DNA from: Bacteroidales bacterium UBA1195 | GTDB taxonomy: Bacteria > Bacteroidota > Bacteroidia > Bacteroidales > WCHB1-69 | Assembly: GCA_002309855.1 (NCBI GenBank) | Contig: DBYD01000064.1 | Span: 12,455-35,772 of the forward strand | Reading direction: 5' to 3' | DNA: 23,318 nt | Part shown: in pieces, positions 1-8,451 of the stretch | Layout: each line of letters starts with the position of its first letter | Position numbering within the stretch: position 1 is the stretch's first letter | The notes under the pieces: model-generated | Told to the model about the DNA's origin: nothing | Database searches by the model: none | Seen by the model: only the letters and a program-made list of their open reading frames with translations | Made by a program: the position numbers and the translations under genes

Positions 1-629
1 ATGTGCTCGTAAATCTCGTCGGCCATCACATAGACCTGCGGATGCTTCTGCAGCATGTCGGCAATCTTGCGGAGCTCCTCCTTGCTGTAGAGCATGCCGG
101 TCGGGTTGGAGGGGCTGCTGAACATGATGAGCTTGGTCTTCGGCGTGATGGCCTTTTCCAGCTGCTCTGCGGTCACCTTGAAGTCGTTCTCGATGGCGGT
201 CTTCACATAGACACACTCGCCGCCGGCCACCTTCACGATCTCGCGGTAGGAGACCCAGTAGGGGGTCGGAATCACCACTTCGTCACCCGGGTTGACAAGG
301 CACTGCACCACCTGGTAGATGGACTGCTTTGCTCCTGTGGAGACGATGATCTGGTCGGGGGTGAAATCGAGGTTGTTGTCCCTCTTGAACTTTTTGCAGA
401 CGGCCTCCTTCAGGTCCGCGTAGCCCGGAACTGGGGGATAATGGCTGAAATTGTCGTCAATGGCCTTTTTTGCGGCCTCCTTGATGCTCTCCGGCGTGTT
501 GAAGTCCGGTTCGCCGATGCTCAGGCTGATGACATCCTTTCCCTGCTCCTTGAGGTCCCTCGCGGCCTGCGTCATGGCCAGCGTTTCGGATGCGGCCATC
601 TGTAATATCCTGTCAGATAATACTTCCAT
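1..629 (-). CDS. Pyridoxal-phosphate class I aminotransferase (aspartate aminotransferase type), 3' end cut by window
   Basis: The first 209 residues of a fold-type I PLP enzyme are visible, starting at the ATG at 629-627. Family signatures are IGEPDFNTPE (about residues 38-47), the SNPTG motif whose Asn175 contacts the cofactor, and ADEIYE with Asp204 (pairs with the pyridine nitrogen) and Tyr207. The catalytic Lys lies beyond the window edge. Family members move an amino group between aspartate (or another amino acid) and 2-oxoglutarate in the cytoplasm. The sequence resembles the Bacteroidota aspartate aminotransferase group, but the substrate cannot be fixed from this part. A -7 promoter box at 669-676 suggests it is transcribed on its own. 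The leader is very A-rich, as is usual for this phylum. Family assignment is firm; substrate is inference. Confidence 0.93.
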   Translation of the reverse strand, partial: MEVLSDRILQMAASETLAMTQAARDLKEQGKDVISLSIGEPDFNTPESIKEAAKKAIDDNFSHYPPVPGYADLKEAVCKKFKRDNNLDFTPDQIIVSTGAKQSIYQVVQCLVNPGDEVVIPTPYWVSYREIVKVAGGECVYVKTAIENDFKVTAEQLEKAITPKTKLIMFSSPSNPTGMLYSKEELRKIADMLQKHPQVYVMADEIYEH

Positions 630-668
630 ATAATTTTTTTTTTAATGTTAAAATTCTTTTAGAAAACG

Positions 669-676
669 CAAAAATA
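669..676 (-). promoter_or_regulatory. Bacteroidota -7 promoter box for the aminotransferase gene
   Basis: The minus strand reads TATTTTTG followed by C, an exact match to TAnnTTTG, 39 bases before the ATG at 629. No clear TTTG -33 element is visible at the usual 19-21 base spacing. Confidence 0.6.
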
Positions 677-696
677 CTCATTATACTGATAGCTTT

Positions 697-740
697 GCCG
701 CTTCCCCTGAAATATTTTCCTTTGTCTCAAGTGGGGCGGC
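697..740 (-). terminator. Imperfect hairpin after the S8 protease gene (weak terminator candidate)
   Basis: GCCGC (697-701) and CCC (704-706) can pair with GGG (733-735) and GCGGC (736-740), leaving a small bulge and a loop of more than 25 bases. It begins at the stop codon of the protease gene. No U-run follows on the minus strand, so intrinsic termination is doubtful. Confidence 0.25.
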
Positions 741-2626
741 TATTGCAGTACAATCTTTCGGATGTCAGTGCCTTGTCTGCTGTTCAGTCTCAAAAAATAG
801 ATTCCCTTTGCCAGGTTTTCTGTCGCGATGGGCTGCACGCCGGGATTCAGCGGCATGCGCAGCAGCAGCCGTCCGTTCACATCGAAGAGCTCGGCTGTGG
901 CTGTGCCGTCACCCTGGAAGGTCACGTAAAACTGTCCGCTGCTTGGATTGGGAAAAACAGCAAATCCTGCATGGTCGGTGCGGAAATCCTGGGTGCCGTT
1001 CATCTCCAAAGCCTTTTTGACCGCATCCAAGGCGTTGATTTTCCCATATCCGAATCGTTCCGGACCGTCGTGACGTGTGTCGTAGTCCTGCGTGGCGGTC
1101 GAAGTGATGATTCCCTTCACTTCAGCCGGGGTCAGATAGGGATTGGCCTGCAACATCAGGGCGACGACTCCGGAGACGAATGGAGAGGCCATTGATGTCC
1201 CGTTTAAGGCTGCGAACCCATAACTTCTCTCTTTGAAGGTGATGGTTTGGGTGTAGTTTCCATTATAGCGGGTGGTGAAGGAGGAGATGGCTGAAACCAC
1301 GTTGGAGCCCGGTGCCGAAATCTCCGGTTTGACACTGCCGTCAACATTGGGGCCTGCCGATGAGAAACTTGAAATCTCCCCGCCTCGGGTGGCTGCCCCC
1401 ATCTTGTATTTGGCAAGGTGCGAAGCGACACTGATCAGACATGGGGTTGCGGCAGGGGTTCCCAGGCCGTAACCGTTGTCTCCCGCACTCCATCCTGTCA
1501 TAGGAGCCTTGAAATCGTCTCCCCAGTTGCCGATGCCGGTGGTGATCTCCACCACGTTCCAGGCATGGAACTGGCCGCTGTCCGCAATGACAAACAGTCC
1601 CATCTGGTAGCCGCTGGGCGGTGTCTTCACTTTGAGCAGCACCTGTGGCCGTTGGTTATAGGGATTGCTATGCTCGATTTTGGCATTGAAACGGAGGGTG
1701 TCCTGATGCAGGCTGTCGCTATAGACCATGAAGGTGTCTATGAATCCGGCATCGTTCAAAGTGCTGAAAAATCCGGAAAAACAGCGTGTCTTATACTCCT
1801 TGTCCATGGCGGTGATGCCGAACTGGAAGTCACAACCCGGAGTTGTTAGCATGCTGATGGCCTGTCCATAGGTGTTGGGCTGGTTCAGGTTGTCAAACAG
1901 AAATTGGCTTTTCAAAGTGTCGATGTTGGTGGCAAAATCCCTGAACAGATGGAAATTGCAGTCCCCGTTGTTTCCGGCGGAGGTTACGAAGACCACACCG
2001 CTGTCGGTGAGGTTGCGGATGCAGTTGGCAATACGGCCGGTACCGTCGTTGTTCTCCATGTAGTAAACGCCCCAGCTCATATTGATGACCAGCCGTTTCT
2101 GCTCCTTTTTGGCCATGTTGTACAACCATTGGAAGGCATCCATGACCGCCTGCTCGTCCAATTGGATGGAGACAAACAGGAATTCGGCGTCGTTGGCGAT
2201 CCCCTTGTATTTTGTGCCAGCACCGGCTCCTCCCGCAATGGAGGAGACATGGGTGCCGTGATAGCCGTATTGGTAGATGCTGAAGGTGTCACATTGGGCT
2301 TTCAGCAAAGCCTCCTTCCCCATGATTTCGGTGCCGTAGCTGAAACCTTCCGGTGCCGGTCCTGAGGTGCGGAACTGGTCCCATGCCCCCAGCACGCGGT
2401 AACGGGTCATGGATGTGTCGTAAAAGACAGGATGGGTGTAGTCGAAGCCCCAGTCGGTGACACCAATGATGACCCCTTTCCCGGTAAAGCCCTGCGGAAG
2501 GTCGGTCCCATTCCATACGTTGTCCACCTTTCCGTCCGGAACGGCCTTGTCCAGCCACTGCTGGGCGTTGGTTGCCGAATAGGATGCCATAATGGCGATG
2601 ATGATCAGCAGTCGTTTCATTTCCAT
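740..2626 (-). CDS. Secreted subtilisin-like (S8) serine protease with T9SS type A sorting domain
   Basis: This 628-residue precursor has a hydrophobic signal peptide (about residues 1-21, ending ATNAQQ). The S8 catalytic residues are in order: Asp58 in GVTDWGFD, His123 in GYHGTHVSS, oxyanion Asn219 in SAGNNGD, and Ser478 in NGTSMASP. A region of roughly 200 residues between the Asn and Ser motifs is longer than in bacterial subtilisins. Residues 555-628 are a T9SS C-terminal domain (FPNPSSG, then GIYFLRL and a final KIVLQ). By family knowledge it should cross the inner membrane by Sec and the outer membrane by T9SS, then be anchored or released. It lies 8 bases after the MuiA-like gene and is probably co-transcribed with it. 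A second in-frame ATG at 2620 is an equally possible start. Its substrate is unknown. Confidence 0.93.
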   Translation of the reverse strand: MEMKRLLIIIAIMASYSATNAQQWLDKAVPDGKVDNVWNGTDLPQGFTGKGVIIGVTDWGFDYTHPVFYDTSMTRYRVLGAWDQFRTSGPAPEGFSYGTEIMGKEALLKAQCDTFSIYQYGYHGTHVSSIAGGAGAGTKYKGIANDAEFLFVSIQLDEQAVMDAFQWLYNMAKKEQKRLVINMSWGVYYMENNDGTGRIANCIRNLTDSGVVFVTSAGNNGDCNFHLFRDFATNIDTLKSQFLFDNLNQPNTYGQAISMLTTPGCDFQFGITAMDKEYKTRCFSGFFSTLNDAGFIDTFMVYSDSLHQDTLRFNAKIEHSNPYNQRPQVLLKVKTPPSGYQMGLFVIADSGQFHAWNVVEITTGIGNWGDDFKAPMTGWSAGDNGYGLGTPAATPCLISVASHLAKYKMGAATRGGEISSFSSAGPNVDGSVKPEISAPGSNVVSAISSFTTRYNGNYTQTITFKERSYGFAALNGTSMASPFVSGVVALMLQANPYLTPAEVKGIITSTATQDYDTRHDGPERFGYGKINALDAVKKALEMNGTQDFRTDHAGFAVFPNPSSGQFYVTFQGDGTATAELFDVNGRLLLRMPLNPGVQPIATENLAKGIYFLRLNSRQGTDIRKIVLQ

Positions 2627-2634
2627 TATATTTT

Positions 2635-4281
2635 TTATTCAAGAAATACTTTTTTTTCCTTCGGATATTTCACGGTATATGTGACGGTGAATGTGCGGCT
2701 TTCGCCCGCTTTCAGCTCAAAGTCCCAGGTCAGCACGCCGAGGTCGCTGTTGTTGGTGCCGGCCTCCGGACTGTTTTCCGTCAGTTTCACCTCCAACTCC
2801 TTGTCGGTGGAGAGGGGATACTGCTCTTTGAGCCGCAGTGATACAGGGTGGTTCATGTTGCTCTTCACGGTGATGAGGTGGGAGCGTGTTGCTGTGGTGC
2901 TGCCGCCCAAAGTCTTGGTGGAGGAGAAGTCCGTGCGTTTCTCCCGTTTCACGACAATACGCGGTTCGGTGGCGAGCGTCAGAGTGAGAGGTTCGGTGGT
3001 GCCGGTGTTAAGCCGTGTCTTGCCGGTATGGGTGCCGTTGAAGACGACGTTCGCCTCACCGGGCAGCAGCCGGTACTGCTCCCAGTCGGAGAGTGTGACC
3101 ATAAGGTAGGTTTCGGATGAAAGTTTGGGTGCGGCATAGTAATAGTAGTCAGCCTTCAACGTGTGGTTTTTCAGGTCGATGAGCTGCGCCTTGCCGTTTC
3201 CTGGAATGTTGTAGGGCAGGGCAATCGCGTATGATGCCTCAATGTCGTTCTCCTGCAGTTCCACAAGGTCGTCCATTGATTTTGGGGCTTTCGTCTTCAG
3301 AGAGCCATCACTGGCATCCTCCTCAGCTTCTGCCTCTGCGGTCTTGTAACTGACCAAGGTGTTTGAGTATGCGGCGCTTTTTCTGATGTTGGAGCTGCCT
3401 GGGTTCTGCAGGCGCAGGAACCATGCGGAGAAGAGCGGGGCCTGGTTGGACTGGTTGGGATGCGCGTTGGAAAGGTTGAGTTTCACTTGGTTCCAGTCCA
3501 AGCCGGTGGTCTGGCGCACCTGTGCCTTTACCATCAGCGAAACAGGTTTGCCAACGGCAGGCACCTGAATGTCGTAGCATGGTGTCCAGGAGGCTTTGGC
3601 GGTGTAATAGGTGATGGTGATGTCAGTTTTTGCTGCAACCGGGGCGGAGACTGCGAGCGTCACCACGCCGCTGTGCTGCCTTTCCTTGGATTCGTCCTGC
3701 TGGATCTGTTTTTGCAGTCTGGAGATATGTTGGTTTATGGTTTCCTGCTGCTCTTTTAGTTCGTTCTGCTGTTTCAACAGGGCCGGAGCTTTCGCTTTGT
3801 ACAGGTCCATGTTGTCCGAAAGTTCTGTGCTGCTGATGATCTTTTCCTTCTGCTGCGTGTTGTTGGTGATGCCGTCAGAAAGGATTTTTAACAGCTTGTT
3901 ATTTACGCTGAGGCTATTGTTGATTTCCTGCCATTTCTTCTGGTGTAGTTTGAGCGAGTCGCGCAGCTGCTGTATCCTGGCGCTTTCGCTTTTCACATTG
4001 ATGTAATCGTTGGAGAATTCGGCGGAGGAGAGGATGTTGTTGCCAGAAACCGTAACCTTAAGGCTTGCAATTTCGATTTCAGGACTTAATCCATTAACCA
4101 CAACGGTCTGCGCACCACTTTTTAACTGGACGGATGCGATGTGGGTCAAAGTGGCTCCCCGCAGATATACGGAGGCGTCGGTCAGCTTGGCAGTAACGGT
4201 TTGCGGCTGGTTCTGGGCGTGAAGTGCCGGAATGGTCAGTGCCAGCAGGATGAGTGTGGGGAACAGGTGTTGTCTTTTCAT
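2635..4281 (-). CDS. MuiA-family protein (DUF4140 N-terminal, DUF4139 C-terminal), exported
   Basis: This 548-residue protein has a signal peptide (about residues 1-22, ending ALHAQ). The N-terminal part, starting TVTAKLTDASVYLRGA, matches the DUF4140 pattern. It is followed by a Gln/Lys/Glu-rich segment (about residues 105-200) that looks like a coiled coil, then the large beta-rich DUF4139 region, which contains DITITYYTAKASWTPCYDI and ends in a FTVTYTVKYPKEK strand. The family is annotated as mucoidy inhibitor MuiA-like; its biochemical role is not established. No T9SS sorting tail is present, so it probably stays in the periplasm or outer envelope. It starts 36 bases after rodA, with no recognisable promoter between them, so read-through from the elongation cluster is possible. 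Family call is good; function is unknown. Confidence 0.85.
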   Translation of the reverse strand: MKRQHLFPTLILLALTIPALHAQNQPQTVTAKLTDASVYLRGATLTHIASVQLKSGAQTVVVNGLSPEIEIASLKVTVSGNNILSSAEFSNDYINVKSESARIQQLRDSLKLHQKKWQEINNSLSVNNKLLKILSDGITNNTQQKEKIISSTELSDNMDLYKAKAPALLKQQNELKEQQETINQHISRLQKQIQQDESKERQHSGVVTLAVSAPVAAKTDITITYYTAKASWTPCYDIQVPAVGKPVSLMVKAQVRQTTGLDWNQVKLNLSNAHPNQSNQAPLFSAWFLRLQNPGSSNIRKSAAYSNTLVSYKTAEAEAEEDASDGSLKTKAPKSMDDLVELQENDIEASYAIALPYNIPGNGKAQLIDLKNHTLKADYYYYAAPKLSSETYLMVTLSDWEQYRLLPGEANVVFNGTHTGKTRLNTGTTEPLTLTLATEPRIVVKREKRTDFSSTKTLGGSTTATRSHLITVKSNMNHPVSLRLKEQYPLSTDKELEVKLTENSPEAGTNNSDLGVLTWDFELKAGESRTFTVTYTVKYPKEKKVFLE

Positions 4282-4317
4282 GTTGAATAAGTTTTTATGT
4301 TTTGTCGGACAGCCGTT

Positions 4318-5550
4318 TCACCAGCTGTTTGCTTTTGAATCCAATGAAATGTATGTGAATAGCATGCAAGTGTATGCAATCAGTGAGGAGCCTCCATAAC
4401 TGATGAAAGGCAGCGGGATTCCAATAACGGGGAGAAGCCCCAATGTCATGCCGATGTTGATCATCAGGTGGGAGAAGAAAATGCAGGAGATGCAGTAGCC
4501 GTAAATGCGTATGAAAGGGTCGCGCTGCATTTCCGAACGGTTGATGATCCGGTAAATCAGCCATGCATAAAGCAGCAGCAGTATGGCGGAGCCGATAAAG
4601 CCCCATTCCTCTCCGATGGTGCAGAATATGAAGTCGGTGCTTTGTTCAGGCACAAAATTCATGGTGGTTTGTGTCCCCTTCATGAAGCCTTGGCCGAACA
4701 GGCCGCCGGATCCGATGGCGATTTTGGATTGGTTCACGTTGTAGCCGATGCCCTTGGTGTCGTGGTTAAGTCCCAGAACCACCTCAATGCGTGCCTTCTG
4801 GTAGTCTTTCAGCGCATGTTCGTACAGGCCGTGGACACAAACGGCGTACAGCACGGCGATGCAATAGGCTGTGATGATGCCTGCGCGATATTTGCGGTGT
4901 TTGTGCTGCTTCCAGTAAATCCATCCGAAAACGGCTGTAATCAGCAGTATAATAATCCATTGTGGGATAAGGATGGAAAGGATCAGCAGAACGATGAGCG
5001 TGAATCCGATGGTGAGCACCCAGCCGGTCAGCCCCTCACGGTAGAGCACCAGTACCAGGAAGACAAACGGGATGGCGGAACCAACATCATTCTGCAGTAT
5101 AATCAGCAGAATGGGTACGCAGATTATTGCGATTGCGGGCCACAACTGTTTGGTTACGGCAATGTGTGTCTTGCTGTCGGACAGGTAACGGGCCAGCAGC
5201 ATACAGGTGGCGTATTTGCCGAATTCCGCAGGCTGGATTCCGAATCCGCCCACCATTAGCCAGGAACTGGCACCGTTGGTCTTTTTGCCGACAAATGCGG
5301 CCAGTCCGACCAGCACCAAGGTGATGATGTAGAAAGGTACGGTCATGTTGCGGAAAAACTGGCTGTTCAGCAATATCAGGAACAGTGCCGTTATTCCGGA
5401 AATGCAGATCCAGACCAGCTGCCTTCCATAGTTGGCGGAGAGGGTGAAACTGTCGGTGTAGGTGGTCGAAAAAATGTTTAGCCAGCCGAATCCGACAAAC
5501 AGCAGGAACAGCAGTACCAAAATCACGTCTATCTTGTATTTTTTCTGCAT
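4318..5550 (-). CDS. rodA: Peptidoglycan glycosyltransferase RodA (SEDS family)
   Basis: This 410-residue polytopic membrane protein has about ten hydrophobic segments. SEDS-family landmarks include GIQPAEFGK (about 104-112), SKIAIGSGGLFGQGF (about 275-289), PEQSTDFIF with Asp306, which by motif matches the essential Asp of characterised RodA proteins, and a C-terminal GIPLPFISYGGSS. RodA polymerises lipid II into glycan strands during side-wall growth, working with the transpeptidase PBP2. Its ATG is 3 bases from the stop of the PBP2 gene, the expected partner, indicating translational coupling. Choice of RodA over FtsW rests on this neighbour and on the sequence. The central loop (residues 210-260) is rather long and basic. 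Confidence 0.95.
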   Translation of the reverse strand: MQKKYKIDVILVLLFLLFVGFGWLNIFSTTYTDSFTLSANYGRQLVWICISGITALFLILLNSQFFRNMTVPFYIITLVLVGLAAFVGKKTNGASSWLMVGGFGIQPAEFGKYATCMLLARYLSDSKTHIAVTKQLWPAIAIICVPILLIILQNDVGSAIPFVFLVLVLYREGLTGWVLTIGFTLIVLLILSILIPQWIIILLITAVFGWIYWKQHKHRKYRAGIITAYCIAVLYAVCVHGLYEHALKDYQKARIEVVLGLNHDTKGIGYNVNQSKIAIGSGGLFGQGFMKGTQTTMNFVPEQSTDFIFCTIGEEWGFIGSAILLLLYAWLIYRIINRSEMQRDPFIRIYGYCISCIFFSHLMINIGMTLGLLPVIGIPLPFISYGGSSLIAYTCMLFTYISLDSKANSW

Positions 5551-5553
5551 GGC

Positions 5554-7383
5554 TTATCGGATGACTGCGGTTTTGATTCGTTGCTCCAAATCCGGACGTT
5601 TAATGGTGTCCGTCAGGTATTTCTCTATCATAAGCCCGGCGATTGGTCCGGCCCAGGTGGCTCCAAACCCGGCATTTTCCACAATGACTGAAACGGCGAT
5701 TTTCGGGTTTTCGGTAGGACCGTAGCAAACCAGGATGGAGTGATCCTTCCCGTGCGGGTTCTGGGCGGTGCCTGTTTTACCCGCCAGTGAGATGCCCGGC
5801 ACTGCCGCACTTCTGGCGGTACCTGCGGTGCATGCGCGCTTCATGCCTTCAATTACAGGCTCAAAATAGGCAGGTTGGACCTTTACGGTTTTTCGTTGGG
5901 CAAACCGGCTGTTCAGACTGTCCCTGCTGCCGATTGCCTTCACCAGATGGGGCGGGTAGTAGTATCCTCTGTTGGCGATGACGGATACCAGGTTGGCCAA
6001 CTGGACCGGTGTGACCATGATCTCTCCCTGCCCGATTGATATGGAGATGATGGTGGTGGCACGCCATCGGCCTTCGCCGTAATAGCGGTCATAGTAGGCG
6101 GCGGTGGGGATGTTCCCTGTCTTCTCATAGGCGAGGTCGCTGTTGAAGGGTGCCCCGAAACCGAAGCTGCATACCTTTTGCCGCCATGCATTGTAGGCCT
6201 CCTTGGTGGTCTTGTATTTTTTCCGGTTTTCCATCATAGCCTTGAAGTCGTAGCAGAACCATGCGTTGCATGATGTTTGGATAGCCGATGGCATGTTCAA
6301 AGGGGAGGGGTGGGAGTGACATCCCAACTTATGGCCGGCTCCGTAGGGGAATCCTGCGTAACATGGGAAGCGGCTGGCCGGTGTGACAGCTCCCTCTTCC
6401 AGCCCCACCAGCGCCTGTACCAGCTTGAAGGTGGAGCCTGGCGGATACATGGCCATGAGTGCGCGGTTGAACAGCGGCTTTTCGATGGAATCATCGTTCA
6501 GGCGGGCGTAGTTCGCACCCCGTTCACGGCCAACAAGCAGGGCAGGATCGTATGAGGGGGACGTTACAAGGCATAGGATTTCGCCAGTAGAGGGTTCGAT
6601 GGCGACAATGCTGCCGCGTTTGCCTTGCATCAGCATTTCTCCGTATTCCTGCAGATCCTTGTCCAGTGTGGTCCAAAGGTCTTTGCCTGGAATGGCTGCG
6701 GTGTCATATTTTCCGTTCTCATAAGCGCCCTTTTCCTGATTCAGGTTGTTCACCAGTTTTATCTTGAACCCTTTTTTCCCGCGCAGCTCTGTCTCGTATG
6801 AGCGTTCGATGCCAGATTTGCCGATGTAGTCGCCCATCTTATAATATGGATCCTTTTCCATGTCGTTGTAGTTCACTTCCGCAATGTATCCGAGGGTATG
6901 GGCTGCGGCGTGGGTCTGGTAGTTTCGGGTGGTGCGTGCCTGCATGTAGAAGCCTGAAAACAGGTACATGCGCTCCTCCATGTAGTTGTGCTGCTCTTCT
7001 GTCAGCTGGCGCATGAAAATGGAGGCGGCGTAGGTGGAATACTTCCGTGCCTTTTCCATACGTGCATTGTAGTCGGAGTCGGAAATGTTCAGAATCCGGC
7101 AGATTTCCGCCTGTTGCGGCAGTTCCATCTTTGCCTGTCTTGGAATGACCATCAAATCATAGGAGATGGTGTTGTTCACCAGCAGTTGGCCGTTCCGGTC
7201 ATAAATCAGTCCTCGGGGCGGAAAGTCGTCCACGTAGCGCAGGGCATTCTTCCGTGCCTTGATGTCCCATTGCTCATCCAGCAGCTGGAGTTGGAACAGG
7301 CGCAGCAGATATGCGGCAATCACAATGCCGAAAAACAGCAGGATAATCCATCTCCTTTCCGCGTAGTTTGACGTTTCGCTCAT
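5554..7383 (-). CDS. mrdA: Penicillin-binding protein 2, elongation-specific transpeptidase
   Basis: This 609-residue class B PBP has one N-terminal membrane anchor (about residues 12-30). The pedestal/dimerisation region includes FPPRGLIYDRNG (54-65). The transpeptidase domain has all three active-site motifs: Ser317-x-x-Lys320 in PPGSTFKL, Ser371-x-Asn373 in QTSCNAW, and Lys536-Thr-Gly in AGKTGTAQ. It cross-links new glycan strands made by RodA in the periplasm and is the target of mecillinam-type beta-lactams. The gene lies 12 bases after the polyprenyl synthetase stop and 3 bases before rodA, so the three appear to form one transcript. In many Bacteroidota mreB, mreC and mreD stand directly upstream of this pair; here they do not. 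Confidence 0.96.
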   Translation of the reverse strand: MSETSNYAERRWIILLFFGIVIAAYLLRLFQLQLLDEQWDIKARKNALRYVDDFPPRGLIYDRNGQLLVNNTISYDLMVIPRQAKMELPQQAEICRILNISDSDYNARMEKARKYSTYAASIFMRQLTEEQHNYMEERMYLFSGFYMQARTTRNYQTHAAAHTLGYIAEVNYNDMEKDPYYKMGDYIGKSGIERSYETELRGKKGFKIKLVNNLNQEKGAYENGKYDTAAIPGKDLWTTLDKDLQEYGEMLMQGKRGSIVAIEPSTGEILCLVTSPSYDPALLVGRERGANYARLNDDSIEKPLFNRALMAMYPPGSTFKLVQALVGLEEGAVTPASRFPCYAGFPYGAGHKLGCHSHPSPLNMPSAIQTSCNAWFCYDFKAMMENRKKYKTTKEAYNAWRQKVCSFGFGAPFNSDLAYEKTGNIPTAAYYDRYYGEGRWRATTIISISIGQGEIMVTPVQLANLVSVIANRGYYYPPHLVKAIGSRDSLNSRFAQRKTVKVQPAYFEPVIEGMKRACTAGTARSAAVPGISLAGKTGTAQNPHGKDHSILVCYGPTENPKIAVSVIVENAGFGATWAGPIAGLMIEKYLTDTIKRPDLEQRIKTAVIR

Positions 7384-7395
7384 GCCGGAAGCGGT

Positions 7396-8361
7396 TTAGA
7401 ACTCCCTGTACATTAATCTTTTAGTGAATTCATGCAATTCCGTGGTCTGGTCAGCTTTCAGGTTCAGGGTTTCCAAAATCCGGAAAGCCTTGTCATAATA
7501 GCCATTAATCTGTTCCATGGCGGCCTCTTTGACATGGCAGGCATCATACAGTTGTTTCACACCTTCAAATTTCTCCTGTCGTTTGAAGTCAATTTTGGTG
7601 AAATAATGTTTCAGGGCGGCCAGCTCTTCACCTTGCAGAAGTTCCATCGCTTTGGTGGAAAGGAAGGTTTTTTTGTTGGTGTTAATGTCGTCTCCAATGG
7701 TTTTTCCCAATTTCTCTGTCTGGCTGTATACATCCAGCAGGTCATCCTGAATCTGGAATGCCAATCCGATGTTAATGCCGAAATTGTAAAAGGCGTTTTG
7801 TGTTTCTGGGGAGGCATGGGCGGAAATGGCTCCCGCTTTCATGCAGGCGGCTAAAAGCACGGCGGTTTTCAGCCGGATCATTTCAAGATATTCCTCCACT
7901 GGCACCACCTTCCGGCGTTCAAAATCCATGTCCATCTGCTGCCCCTCGCAAATTTGGATGAAGGTGGTGGTCATCAGACTGTAGCATTTGTTGGAACCAA
8001 TTGTGGTGTGCTTGAGCATCAGATCGTATGAGAGACCTAACAGTGTGTCTCCGGCCAGTATGGCGGTGTTTGACCCCCACTTTTTGTAGACCGATTCCTG
8101 ACCTCGGCGCAATTCGGACTGGTCCATGATGTCGTCATGAATCAGGGTGAAATTATGCAGCAGCTCCAGTGCCACGGCAGGATATAGCGCCTGTTTGGGG
8201 TTTCCTCCCAAGGTGTGGCAGGCAATCAGGCAGAGTTCGGGCCGCAACCGTTTGCCGCCCTGTGCCAGGGTGTAGCGGATGGGGTCATAAAGGTTGGCGG
8301 GTCGTTTGGGGATAGTAAGGGAAGCAATGAATTCGTTTATCAGGTTGGAATAATTGGACAT
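7396..8361 (-). CDS. Polyprenyl synthetase (trans-isoprenyl diphosphate synthase), probably short-chain
   Basis: This 321-residue enzyme has the complete family signature: GGKRLRP (35-41) for isopentenyl diphosphate binding, a first Asp-rich motif DDIMD (76-80) followed by RRG, and a second DDLLD (206-210) in QIQDDLLDVY. These bind the Mg-diphosphate groups during head-to-tail condensation of isopentenyl diphosphate onto an allylic primer. Phe71 lies five residues before the first Asp motif. By the chain-length rules known for this family, an aromatic there favours a C15-C20 product (farnesyl or geranylgeranyl), but the product length is inference. It heads the PBP2-RodA cluster, and precursors for lipid carriers would fit that context. 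No exact promoter box was found upstream; a hairpin at 8385-8412 precedes it. Confidence 0.92.
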   Translation of the reverse strand: MSNYSNLINEFIASLTIPKRPANLYDPIRYTLAQGGKRLRPELCLIACHTLGGNPKQALYPAVALELLHNFTLIHDDIMDQSELRRGQESVYKKWGSNTAILAGDTLLGLSYDLMLKHTTIGSNKCYSLMTTTFIQICEGQQMDMDFERRKVVPVEEYLEMIRLKTAVLLAACMKAGAISAHASPETQNAFYNFGINIGLAFQIQDDLLDVYSQTEKLGKTIGDDINTNKKTFLSTKAMELLQGEELAALKHYFTKIDFKRQEKFEGVKQLYDACHVKEAAMEQINGYYDKAFRILETLNLKADQTTELHEFTKRLMYREF

Positions 8362-8384
8362 ATTTTCTCTGTTAAAAAAAGGAA

Positions 8385-8412
8385 AGAGGCCAGTGAATGT
8401 TCAATAGCCTCT
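8385..8412 (-). terminator. Hairpin between the first tonB and the polyprenyl synthetase gene
   Basis: AGAGGC (8385-8390) pairs with GCCTCT (8407-8412) around a 16-base loop. On the minus strand the stem is followed by TTTCCTTTTTTT, giving a plausible intrinsic terminator for the tonB gene ending at 8452. It lies only 23 bases before the synthetase ATG, so it could instead act as an attenuator in that gene's leader. Confidence 0.45.
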
Positions 8413-8451
8413 GTAATTATTAAAAATAGTTATAACTCAAACTTTATTGGA

